DNA of 20,247 bases from Allopontixanthobacter sp041741895 (lineage in GTDB: Bacteria; Pseudomonadota; Alphaproteobacteria; Sphingomonadales; Sphingomonadaceae). The stretch lies in the NCBI GenBank assembly GCA_041741895.1, contig JBGSJO010000002.1:1-20247 (forward strand), in the 5' to 3' direction. The notes beneath the pieces were generated by a model. It was not told the DNA's origin. It saw only the letters and a list, made by a program, of their open reading frames with translations, and did not search any database. Positions 6,329 through 14,169 of the stretch are shown here, in pieces; positions within the stretch are counted from its first letter, which is position 1; every line of letters starts with the position of its first letter. A program made the position numbers and the translations under genes.

Positions 6329-7996
6329 ATGGAAGCTGCACTGGGGCGGGCGGGGCTGTGGTTCCTGATCCTATTTTTGGCAATTCTGGCGATCATCGGG
6401 GCAAAGGATGCCGCCTTTGCGGCGCATGCGACGATCATCGCGCTCGCTGCCTTTGTGATGATCTGGGTCACTGCCGCGCGTTACGATCCACTGGCCCGGG
6501 CGCAAGGCATGTTCCACATGCCGACGGATCCATCACGCTATGATGATGATCCGGTTCGCTGGGGCATTATCGCGACCATGTTCTGGGGAATGGTGGGCAT
6601 GCTGGCGGGCGTATTCATCGCCTTGCAGCTGGCCTATCCGGCGCTCAATTTCGAACCCTATCTGAATTTCGGGCGGGTCCGCCCGCTGCATACATCAGCG
6701 GTGATCTTTGCCTTTGGCGGCAATGCGCTGATTGCCACGAGTTTCTATGTCGTACAGCGTACGTGCCGCGCGCGGCTTGCCTTTCCCAGCCTCGCCCGAT
6801 TTGTGTTCTGGGGATATCAGCTGTTCATCGTGCTGGCCGCCAGCGGCTATCTGCTCGGTGTTACCCAATCGAGGGAATATGCGGAGCCGGAATGGTATGT
6901 CGATATCTGGCTGACGATTGTCTGGGTCAGCTACGGCGCGGTGTTCATCGGCACGATTATCCGCCGCCATGAACCGCATATCTACGTCGCCAACTGGTTC
7001 TACCTCGCCTTCATCATCACCGTTGCCATGCTGCATCTCGTGAACAATCTGGCGATGCCGGTAAGCCTGCTCGGATCGCGCAGCTACAGCGCTTTTGCGG
7101 GCGTACAGGATGCGCTGACGCAGTGGTGGTATGGCCATAATGCAGTCGGGTTCTTCCTGACTGCCGGCTTCCTTGCGATGATGTATTACTTCGTGCCCAA
7201 GCAGGCGGAACGGCCGATCTATTCATACCGGCTGTCGATCATCCATTTCTGGTCGCTGATCTTCCTCTATATCTGGGCCGGACCGCACCATTTGCATTAC
7301 ACCGCGCTGCCCGATTGGGCGCAGACGCTGGGAATGGTATTCTCCGTCATGCTGTGGATGCCCAGCTGGGGCGGCATGATCAACGGATTGATGACGCTGA
7401 ACGGCGCATGGGACAAGGTCCGCACCGATCCGATCATCCGGATGATGGTAATGGCTCTCGCGTTCTATGGGATGAGCACATTCGAAGGTCCGGTTCTCAG
7501 CATCAAGGCCGTCAACAGCCTGTCGCACTATACCGACTGGACCATCGGCCATGTCCATTCGGGTGCGCTCGGCTGGAATGGTCTGATCACTTTCGCCTGC
7601 GTCTATTATCTGGTTCCGCGCCTGTGGAAGCGGGAACGGATGTTTTCGCTGCGGATGATCAACTGGCATTTCTGGCTCGCGACCATCGGGATCGTTTTCT
7701 ACGCCGCCAGCATGTGGGTAGCGGGCATCACACAGGGGCTGATGTGGCGCGAATACGGGCCGGACGGGTATCTGGTGAACAGCTTTGTCGATACCGTCGC
7801 CGCGCTCCACCCGATGTTCATCATGCGCGCATTCGGCGGGGGGCTTTACCTGCTCGGCGGGGCGATTATGACTTACAACATCTGGATGACGCTGAAGGGC
7901 CGCATACGCGAAGAAGCGCCCATGTCGCAGCCCGAATATGACCCGGTCAAAGACCGTCCGATCATCGCCACCCCCGCCCAAGTTCCAGCTGAGTAG
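6329..7996 (+). CDS. ccoN: cbb3-type cytochrome c oxidase subunit I (CcoN)
   Basis: CcoN is the catalytic membrane subunit of the high-affinity proton-pumping cbb3 terminal oxidase, carrying heme b, heme b3 and CuB. The 555-residue protein has about 12 membrane helices. Visible ligands are H121 in RPLHTS and H410 in HVHSG for the low-spin heme, H408 of HVHSG for heme b3, and H270 (YGHN), H320 and H321 (GPHHLHY) for CuB. Y314, six residues before the His pair, matches the tyrosine cross-linked to the CuB ligand in this family. There is a strong ribosome binding site, AGAAGGAAG, eight bases before the ATG. It is the first gene of the cco operon, behind an FNR box. Confidence 0.97.
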   Translation: MEAALGRAGLWFLILFLAILAIIGAKDAAFAAHATIIALAAFVMIWVTAARYDPLARAQGMFHMPTDPSRYDDDPVRWGIIATMFWGMVGMLAGVFIALQLAYPALNFEPYLNFGRVRPLHTSAVIFAFGGNALIATSFYVVQRTCRARLAFPSLARFVFWGYQLFIVLAASGYLLGVTQSREYAEPEWYVDIWLTIVWVSYGAVFIGTIIRRHEPHIYVANWFYLAFIITVAMLHLVNNLAMPVSLLGSRSYSAFAGVQDALTQWWYGHNAVGFFLTAGFLAMMYYFVPKQAERPIYSYRLSIIHFWSLIFLYIWAGPHHLHYTALPDWAQTLGMVFSVMLWMPSWGGMINGLMTLNGAWDKVRTDPIIRMMVMALAFYGMSTFEGPVLSIKAVNSLSHYTDWTIGHVHSGALGWNGLITFACVYYLVPRLWKRERMFSLRMINWHFWLATIGIVFYAASMWVAGITQGLMWREYGPDGYLVNSFVDTVAALHPMFIMRAFGGGLYLLGGAIMTYNIWMTLKGRIREEAPMSQPEYDPVKDRPIIATPAQVPAE

Positions 7997-8007
7997 GAGC
8001 AAAGAAT

Positions 8008-8754
8008 ATGAGCCTTACGCAGCAACACAAGAAGCTTGAACGCAATGTCACCTTGCTGGGGGTTGGCGCATTTGTAGCCGTCGCCATCGGCGGCATTGTT
8101 GAGATTGCTCCATTGTTCTGGATCGAGAATACGATCGAGAAAGTGGACGGGATGCGGCCTTATACGCCGCTGGAACAGGCAGGGCGCGACATCTATATTC
8201 GCGAAGGTTGCTACACCTGCCACAGCCAGATGATCCGCCCATTCCGCGACGAGGTTGAGCGTTATGGCCATTACAGCCTGGCGGCCGAATCGATGTATGA
8301 TCACCCTTTCCAATGGGGATCGAAGCGTACCGGGCCGGACCTTGCGCGGGTTGGCGGACGATATTCGGATGAATGGCATGTCCAGCATCTGACAAACCCG
8401 CAAAGCGTTGTCCCGCAAAGTGTCATGCCAAGCTATTCCTTCCTGGCGGAAACCAACCTGAAAGCCGGTGATCCGGCTGCAACCTTGCGTGCACTGCAGC
8501 GGGTCGGAGTACCGTATACGGAGAAGGATATCGAACAGGCACCGGCTGACATGGTAGCGCAAGCCGATCCGGCAGAAGATGCCGGTGATCTCTTGCAGCG
8601 ATATCCCAAATCGCAAATCCGCGACTTTGACGGCAATCCGTCCAGGCTGAGCGAAATGGATGCGCTGGTCGCTTATCTCCAGATGCTCGGAACGCTGGTT
8701 GATGTGAACAGCGCGGCAGCTCAGGAAGCGCTGGCCGAGGAGAAGGGGCGATGA
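8008..8754 (+). CDS. ccoO: cbb3 oxidase mono-heme cytochrome c subunit (CcoO)
   Basis: CcoO is a membrane-anchored c-type cytochrome that passes electrons to CcoN. The 248-residue protein has one N-terminal helix (about 14-36), then the heme site CYTCH (C68, C71, H72) within the family block REGCYTCHSQMIRPFRDEVE. It then has RYGHYSLAAES, WGSKRTGPDLARVGGRYSD and the axial-methionine segment SVMPSYSFL. AGGAG precedes the ATG by eight bases, and the gene follows ccoN after 11 bases. Its TGA overlaps the ccoQ start as ATGA. Length and motifs are normal for the family. Confidence 0.97.
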   Translation: MSLTQQHKKLERNVTLLGVGAFVAVAIGGIVEIAPLFWIENTIEKVDGMRPYTPLEQAGRDIYIREGCYTCHSQMIRPFRDEVERYGHYSLAAESMYDHPFQWGSKRTGPDLARVGGRYSDEWHVQHLTNPQSVVPQSVMPSYSFLAETNLKAGDPAATLRALQRVGVPYTEKDIEQAPADMVAQADPAEDAGDLLQRYPKSQIRDFDGNPSRLSEMDALVAYLQMLGTLVDVNSAAAQEALAEEKGR

Positions 8755-8915
8755 GCACCTATGACACGCTACGTCATTTCGCAGACAGCTGGGCCTTGAT
8801 CATGATGTTCGGGACATTCCTTACATTCTGCCTTTGGCCATTTCGGCCGGGCGCCAAGAAACGCAACCGCGATGCAGCCACATTGATTTTCAAGGATCAG
8901 AACGATGGCGAATAA
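8751..8915 (+). CDS. ccoQ: cbb3 oxidase small subunit CcoQ (FixQ)
   Basis: This 54-residue gene is very short. The protein begins MSTYDTLRHFADSWALIMMF, matching the FixQ/CcoQ pattern of a short N-terminus, one membrane helix (about 12-30) and a basic cytoplasmic tail (RPGAKKRNRD). CcoQ is not catalytic; in characterised bacteria it stabilises the oxidase or tunes its assembly and signalling. The start overlaps the ccoO stop by four bases and the end overlaps ccoP by 11 bases, the normal place for this gene. Confidence 0.9.
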   Translation: MSTYDTLRHFADSWALIMMFGTFLTFCLWPFRPGAKKRNRDAATLIFKDQNDGE

Positions 8916-9825
8916 GCCTGAATCCGGACAGCGGATCGACAAGGCCACCGGTACGCCGACGGTCGGCCATGAATGGGACGGTATCGAGGAACTGGATACG
9001 CCGATGCCCCGCTGGTGGCTATGGACATTCTACCTCACCATCCTGTTTGCTGTGGTCTATATGGTGCTCTATCCAGCTTGGCCGATGTTGGAAAAGGGTA
9101 CGGCGGGCGTGCTGGGTTGGACCAGCCGCGGCCAGCTGGCGGAAGAAATCAGCGTAGCTGACCAGGCGCGCACCACGATCAACGAACAGCTTGCGCGCAG
9201 CCCGCTCGAACGATTGCCCCAGGACAGCGCATTGATGCAGCAAGCGGTCGCGGGCGGCCGCGCGGCATTCCTGGTCAATTGTGTCCAGTGCCACGGGTCG
9301 GGCGCAGCAGGCAGCCCCGGCTATCCCAATCTGAATGATGATGACTGGCTATGGGGCGGCGACCTGAAGGCCATCGAATACACGCTGACCCACGGCATTC
9401 GCCAACACGGGGATGACATGACCCGGTTCAGCCAGATGCCACCGTTCGACGGGGTGTTTGAGGAAAATCAGCTGGATGCGGTAATCGATCATGTTCTTTC
9501 GCTGAGCAGTGATGCCAATCCTTCGGCTGTCGGCGCGCAATTATATGCCGACAATTGCGCGGTCTGCCACGGTCCGAACGGTCTGGGTGACCGCGCCCTG
9601 GGCGCCCCCAACTTGGCTGATGCAATCTGGCTGTATGGCAGGACCAGAGCAGAGGTAAAGCGGCAAATTCTGGCCCCGCGCAACGGCATGATGCCGAAAT
9701 GGGAAGGGCGGCTTAACCCGGTGACGATCAAGATGCTGGCCGCCTATGTCCACTCGCTGGGTGGGGGCGAGAATTTCGTGGAGGTCGCCAAGGACCCAGC
9801 GGTGCAGGTCGATGAACAACCCTGA
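8905..9825 (+). CDS. ccoP: cbb3 oxidase di-heme cytochrome c subunit (CcoP)
   Basis: CcoP is the di-heme c-type cytochrome that receives electrons from soluble or membrane cytochrome c and passes them to CcoO and CcoN. The 306-residue protein has the N-terminal block GHEWDGIEELDTPMPRWWLW, a membrane helix at about 38-58, and two heme c sites: CVQCH (C126, C129, H130) and CAVCH (C218, C221, H222). Candidate axial methionines lie in FSQMPPF and NGMMPKW. AAGGA lies upstream within ccoQ. The 3' end overlaps ccoG by 14 bases, which joins the structural and assembly halves of the operon. Confidence 0.97.
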   Translation: MANKPESGQRIDKATGTPTVGHEWDGIEELDTPMPRWWLWTFYLTILFAVVYMVLYPAWPMLEKGTAGVLGWTSRGQLAEEISVADQARTTINEQLARSPLERLPQDSALMQQAVAGGRAAFLVNCVQCHGSGAAGSPGYPNLNDDDWLWGGDLKAIEYTLTHGIRQHGDDMTRFSQMPPFDGVFEENQLDAVIDHVLSLSSDANPSAVGAQLYADNCAVCHGPNGLGDRALGAPNLADAIWLYGRTRAEVKRQILAPRNGMMPKWEGRLNPVTIKMLAAYVHSLGGGENFVEVAKDPAVQVDEQP

Positions 9826-11314
9826 CCCCACATCGCCTGACCACGCATTGCCGGGCCGTTCATGGGCCGACCTGCCGAATGACAATCCACCGGAGCATCT
9901 GTTTGAAAAACGCAAGCAGGTCCATCCGCAGCGAATTGACGGGAATTTCAGGCGTTTCAAATGGCTGGTGATGATCGTCACTCTGGCGATCTATTACATC
10001 ACTCCGTGGCTACGCTGGGACCGCGGGCCTTATGCGCCCGACCAGGCGGTCCTGGTCGATCTGGCGAATCGCCGCTTTTACATGTTCGGTATCGAGATTT
10101 GGCCGCACGAATTCTATTTCGTGGCGGGCCTGCTCATCATGGCGGGGATCGGCCTGTTCCTGGTGACCAGCGCGGTTGGCCGGGCATGGTGCGGTTATGC
10201 CTGCCCACAAACCGTGTGGACCGATCTGTTCCAGCATGTCGACCGGTTTGTCGATGGCGATCGTAATGCCCGGATGCGGCTCGACAAGGCGCCGTGGGGC
10301 GCCGGGAAGATTGCCCGTCGCGGTTTCAAATGGACTATCTACCTTGTCATCGCATTCTGGACCGGCGGTGCCTGGATCATGTATTTTGCCGATGCGCCGA
10401 CGCTGACGGTGGATTTCTGGACCGGCAATGCGGCCCCCGTGGCTTACATCACAGTTGCGATACTGACGCTTACGACCTTCATTCTGGGCGGCTTCATGCG
10501 CGAACAGGTGTGCATCTATATGTGCCCCTGGCCGCGCATCCAGGCGGCCATGCTCGACGAAAAATCGTTACTGGTAACCTACAAGGACTGGCGCGGTGAA
10601 CCGCGCGGAAGTGTCAAGAAGGCCGCCAAGGATCCGGATGCTTTCGGAGACTGCATCGATTGCAATCAATGCGTTGCAGTGTGCCCCACCGGAATTGATA
10701 TTCGCGAAGGCCCGCAAATCGGCTGCATCACTTGCGCCCTTTGCATAGATGCCTGCAACCGCGTGATGGATGAAGTCGGCCGTCCGCGCGGACTGATCGA
10801 TTATGCCACTCTGGAAGATTGCGAGCGCGAGGCGGCGGGCGAAGAGCCTCGCCCGGTGTGGAAGACACTGCTGCGCCCGCGCACCCTGTTCTATTTCTCC
10901 GTATGGGCCGTGATCGGCCTTGCGCTGCTTTTTGCGCTCGGCGTACGCAGCCATACGGAACTTTCCGCGGCTGCGGATCGGAATCCGCCTTTCATGCTGA
11001 TGAGCGATGGATCGATCCGCAATGCTTTCACGCTCAAGATCCGCAATATGGAAAGTCGCCCCAGGCGCTTTACCCTTGCGATCAAAGGGTTGGACGGGGC
11101 GGTGATGTGGTCCGGCACGATGTCCCGCGATGACGCTGCCCGTTCGCTGCAGATTGCTGTCGATCCGGATCAGACACAGGCTGTCCGCACATATGTCGTG
11201 GCCCCTGCAGGAACCGCTGCCCAGGATTTTGCCTTTTCGGTGGTGTCTATAGACGAACAAGCCGAAACTGATCGCAGCGAAGTGCGCTTCGTTGTTCCTG
11301 GAGAAGCCGAATGA
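9812..11314 (+). CDS. ccoG: cbb3 assembly iron-sulfur protein CcoG (RdxA/FixG)
   Basis: CcoG is a polytopic membrane ferredoxin linked to copper handling for cbb3 assembly; family members have been reported to reduce Cu(II). From the ATG at 9812 the protein is 500 residues. It has N-terminal membrane helices, the family motif WCGYACPQTVWTDLF, and two 4Fe-4S sites: C281-xx-C284-xx-C287-xxx-C291-P and C305-xx-C308-xx-C311-xxx-C315. A C-terminal periplasmic Ig-like domain follows a last helix (WAVIGLALLFALGV). The frame is open 66 bases further upstream inside ccoP, but family N-termini and the operon layout favour MNNPDP. The start lies within the end of ccoP. Confidence 0.95.
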   Translation: MNNPDPTSPDHALPGRSWADLPNDNPPEHLFEKRKQVHPQRIDGNFRRFKWLVMIVTLAIYYITPWLRWDRGPYAPDQAVLVDLANRRFYMFGIEIWPHEFYFVAGLLIMAGIGLFLVTSAVGRAWCGYACPQTVWTDLFQHVDRFVDGDRNARMRLDKAPWGAGKIARRGFKWTIYLVIAFWTGGAWIMYFADAPTLTVDFWTGNAAPVAYITVAILTLTTFILGGFMREQVCIYMCPWPRIQAAMLDEKSLLVTYKDWRGEPRGSVKKAAKDPDAFGDCIDCNQCVAVCPTGIDIREGPQIGCITCALCIDACNRVMDEVGRPRGLIDYATLEDCEREAAGEEPRPVWKTLLRPRTLFYFSVWAVIGLALLFALGVRSHTELSAAADRNPPFMLMSDGSIRNAFTLKIRNMESRPRRFTLAIKGLDGAVMWSGTMSRDDAARSLQIAVDPDQTQAVRTYVVAPAGTAAQDFAFSVVSIDEQAETDRSEVRFVVPGEAE

Positions 11315-11757
11315 CCAAGCCCTTCACCGGACGGCATATGTCCATCATCATGATCGGCGGCTTCGGCATCGTGATCGCGGTCAATCTGGTGATGGCAAGT
11401 CTTGCCATTGGCGGTTTCAGCGGCACCGTGGTCAAGAACAGCTATGTCGCCAGCCAGAACTACAATGGCTGGCTGGACCGGGCCGATGCGCAGGATGCGC
11501 TTGGTTGGGATGTTGCTGTCAGCCGGGATGCCCGGGGGATCGTTCTGGTCACCGTGCAGAATGTGCCGGAAGATGCGGGGCTAACCGCTATTGTCCGGCG
11601 TCCGCTTGGCGTGGATGACCGGAGGAAAGTCACCTTCACAGGCTCGCCAGCCGCAGGTTTCCGGTCTGTGGAACCGCTCCCCGAAGGACGCTGGCTTGTG
11701 CGTCTTTCGGTTACTTCCGGCAAGGATCAGTGGCGCGGAGAGAGCGAATTGCCATGA
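11311..11757 (+). CDS. ccoH: cbb3 assembly protein CcoH (FixH)
   Basis: CcoH is a small membrane protein needed for stable cbb3 oxidase assembly. The 148-residue protein has one N-terminal helix (about 9-33, IIMIGGFGIVIAVNLVMA), then the family block VVKNSYVASQNYNGWLD and a periplasmic domain of about 100 residues ending in WRGESELP. It starts in an ATGA overlap with ccoG and ends in another with ccoI, so translation is likely coupled on both sides. Confidence 0.94.
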   Translation: MTKPFTGRHMSIIMIGGFGIVIAVNLVMASLAIGGFSGTVVKNSYVASQNYNGWLDRADAQDALGWDVAVSRDARGIVLVTVQNVPEDAGLTAIVRRPLGVDDRRKVTFTGSPAAGFRSVEPLPEGRWLVRLSVTSGKDQWRGESELP

Positions 11758-13880
11758 ACGCGCATGCTGCCATGGCCACATTTGATCCGGACACATTGCA
11801 GGACCACCGCTTTACCGTGCCCGGCATGCGCTGCGCCGGTTGTATTAGCAAAATAGAGCGCGAACTGCCGCTACAAACGGGGATTGCCGGGGCGCGGGTA
11901 AACTTTTCTGCCAAGCGGGTGGCGGTCAGCCACGATGCCACCATCGATGAAGCGGGCATTGTACGGGTGCTGGAACGTCTCGGTTTCGAGGCGCAGCCGG
12001 TCGCTGCCAATCCCCTGGCACAGGACGATGCCGAAACCAGAAAGCTGTTGCTGGCGGTTGCCGTCGCAGGTTTCGGGATGATGAATATCATGCTCCTGTC
12101 GGTCAGCGTGTGGTCGGGGGCGGGCGGCGTCACGCGCGACCTGTTCCATTGGCTATCCGCGCTGATTGCAATTCCCGTCATCGCCTATGCAGGCAGGCCG
12201 TTCTTCGGCTCGGCACTGATGGCCCTTCGCTATCGCCGCACCAACATGGATGTACCGATTTCAATCGGTGTACTGCTCGCGACCGGCCTGAGCATCCATG
12301 AAACGCTGACCGGCGGCGAACATGCCTATTTTGACGGCGCGGTCATGCTGTTGTTCTTCTTGCTCGCGGGGCGCGCGCTGGACGCGGCAATGCGGGACAA
12401 GGCGCGCTCGGGTATTGCCGCGTTGCTATCGCATATGGGCCGCGGCGCATCAGTCCTTGCAGCAGACGGCACGGCCCAGTTTGTAAAATCGGAAGATCTT
12501 GAACCCGGCATGATCATGATTGTCGCGGCTGGCGAAACCCTTGCCGCTGACGGGCGGGTCGTCGAAGGCATCACCAGCATCGACAATGCGATGCTGACGG
12601 GGGAGAGCCAGCCAGAGCCGGTCAGTATCGGCATGACCGTGCATGCGGGCGCAGCAAACATCTCCGATCCTGTTCGGGTCGAAATCACGGCAGTCAGCGG
12701 GGATACTGCGATTGCCGAAATTGCCCGGCTGATGGACGAAGCTGGCCAGTCACGCTCACGCTATGTTCGCATTGCGGACCGTGCAGCGCGGCTCTATGCG
12801 CCGGCTGTCCACTCGCTTGCGCTGTTGTCATTCATCGGATGGATGTTTGCAGGTGCCGGTTGGCATCAATCACTGACCATCGCGATTGCTGTGCTCATAA
12901 TCACCTGTCCATGCGCGCTGGGGCTTGCGGTTCCTGCAGCGCAAGTGGTTGCCGCCAATACCTTGTTGAAGCAGGGGTTGCTGATCAAGGATGGCAGCGC
13001 GCTTGAGCGCTTGGCCGAAGCGGATGTGGCGTTGTTCGACAAGACCGGTACTTTGACCGTCGGGAAAATGCGCCCGGTTGATTTGGGCGGGCTGGATCAG
13101 ACTGGCCGCGCCATCGCCCTGGCTCTGGCACAATCCAGCCGCCATCCGCTGAGCAAGGGGCTTGCAGCGGCGTTGTCCCGGCAGGGTGTGGTTCCGCTGC
13201 CCATCAGTCAAATCAAGGAAACTGCCGGTGATGGCGTTGTGGGCGATTGGCAAGGGGTGCTTGTGGCGCTTCGCCGCCCGACTGCCGGAGGCGATGGGCC
13301 CGCCAGTGAATTGTCGATTGGCGGAAAGCTATTCACGATCCTCTTTACCGACGCGCTGCGTCCGGATGCCGCCGAAACCCTGGCGCAATTGGGGGCCCTT
13401 GGCATTCCGTCCCAAATCATCTCCGGCGACAGGTCGCTGGTGGTGGGGGCGATGGCGGAAACGCTGAATCTTATGGCAACCGGGGAACTTTCACCTCAGG
13501 CGAAGCTGGCAAGGCTGCAGTCCATGAAGGAGGCCGGGCATTTTCCGCTGATGGTCGGGGATGGCCTGAATGATGGCCCCGCGCTAGCAGCAGCCCATGT
13601 CTCGATTGCGCCGAGTACAGCCAGCGATGTCAGCCAGCAGGCCGCCGATGCAGTGTTTGTTGGGGACAGCCTGCGTCCGGTGGGCAGTGCGATCATTGTT
13701 GCGCGCGCCACGATGCGTATTGTCCGCCAGAATTTCGCCTTTGCAATCGGCTATAATCTGTTTGCGGTGCCTATTGCCATGGCAGGTCTGGTCACCCCGC
13801 TGATTGCGGCGATCGCAATGTCGCTCAGCTCGCTCATTGTGGTTGCCAACTCGCTCCGCTTGTTCAGGGCAGCTGGATGA
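11754..13880 (+). CDS. ccoI: Copper-exporting P1B-type ATPase CcoI (FixI)
   Basis: CcoI is an inner-membrane P-type ATPase that moves Cu(I) out of the cytoplasm to supply the CuB centre of cbb3 oxidase. From the ATG at 11754 it is 708 residues. It has an N-terminal heavy-metal domain (GMRCAGC, C27/C30), a TGES actuator loop, the intramembrane metal site C385-P-C387 (TCPCALG), the phosphorylated D429 in DKTGTLT, and the hinge D603-GLN-D607. The frame is open back to a GTG at 11730, but the ATG in the ATGA overlap with ccoH is the natural start. It lies in the assembly half of the operon, as FixI does in rhizobia. Confidence 0.96.
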   Translation: MNAHAAMATFDPDTLQDHRFTVPGMRCAGCISKIERELPLQTGIAGARVNFSAKRVAVSHDATIDEAGIVRVLERLGFEAQPVAANPLAQDDAETRKLLLAVAVAGFGMMNIMLLSVSVWSGAGGVTRDLFHWLSALIAIPVIAYAGRPFFGSALMALRYRRTNMDVPISIGVLLATGLSIHETLTGGEHAYFDGAVMLLFFLLAGRALDAAMRDKARSGIAALLSHMGRGASVLAADGTAQFVKSEDLEPGMIMIVAAGETLAADGRVVEGITSIDNAMLTGESQPEPVSIGMTVHAGAANISDPVRVEITAVSGDTAIAEIARLMDEAGQSRSRYVRIADRAARLYAPAVHSLALLSFIGWMFAGAGWHQSLTIAIAVLIITCPCALGLAVPAAQVVAANTLLKQGLLIKDGSALERLAEADVALFDKTGTLTVGKMRPVDLGGLDQTGRAIALALAQSSRHPLSKGLAAALSRQGVVPLPISQIKETAGDGVVGDWQGVLVALRRPTAGGDGPASELSIGGKLFTILFTDALRPDAAETLAQLGALGIPSQIISGDRSLVVGAMAETLNLMATGELSPQAKLARLQSMKEAGHFPLMVGDGLNDGPALAAAHVSIAPSTASDVSQQAADAVFVGDSLRPVGSAIIVARATMRIVRQNFAFAIGYNLFAVPIAMAGLVTPLIAAIAMSLSSLIVVANSLRLFRAAG

Positions 13881-14029
13881 CCGGTCTTGTTTTCCTGATC
13901 CCGATTGCGCTTGGCATGGGCGCGTTTGGCCTGCTTGCGTTTTTCTGGGCAATGCGAAGCGGCCAGTATGAGGACATGGACGGCGCAGCAAACCGAATTT
14001 TGACCGAAGACGAGGAGTATGGCGAGTAA
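13877..14029 (+). CDS. ccoS: cbb3 maturation protein CcoS (FixS)
   Basis: This is a 50-residue membrane protein with one helix (about 3-25) followed by SGQYEDMDGAANRIL, the signature of the FixS/CcoS family. CcoS is needed to insert heme b and CuB into CcoN. It starts in an ATGA overlap with ccoI and closes the operon. The acidic tail ends EDEEYGE. It is very short but clear by motif and position. Confidence 0.92.
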   Translation: MTGLVFLIPIALGMGAFGLLAFFWAMRSGQYEDMDGAANRILTEDEEYGE

Positions 14030-14169
14030 ATTCGCGGTTCTCGCCGAGGGGTGGGCATATGGGCCGTTACGCCGCACCCGTAATACGTGCCAATCCCTCG
14101 CGGATGCCTTGGCGCAGGCGGCTTCCGCGTCAGCCTCCCCTCCGATGTAGCTTTCAAGAAACCGGGTAT
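14030..14169. other. Convergent intergenic gap
   Basis: The 140 bases separate the cco operon from the halogenase gene that ends on the opposite strand. I see a CGAGGG/CCCTCG pair of arms enclosing several short GC-rich repeats, but no T-rich tail on either strand. A bidirectional structure limiting read-through is possible but not demonstrable. A 43-codon frame (14019-14150, starting MASKFAVLAEGW) overlaps ccoS, but its ribosome binding site is only one base from the ATG and I do not call it a gene. Confidence 0.3.

Noticed and set aside
14019..14150. 43-codon frame after ccoS (starts MASKFAVLAEGW) as a ninth operon gene
   Set aside because: The ribosome binding site GAGGAG is only one base from the ATG, the composition is Ala/Ser-rich without a recognisable fold, and I know no family at this position.
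14030..14169. tRNA or structured RNA between ccoS and halogenase 1
   Set aside because: CGAGGG/CCCTCG arms are present, but the inner pairs do not form a cloverleaf or any riboswitch layout I recognise, and there is no CCA end or T-loop.
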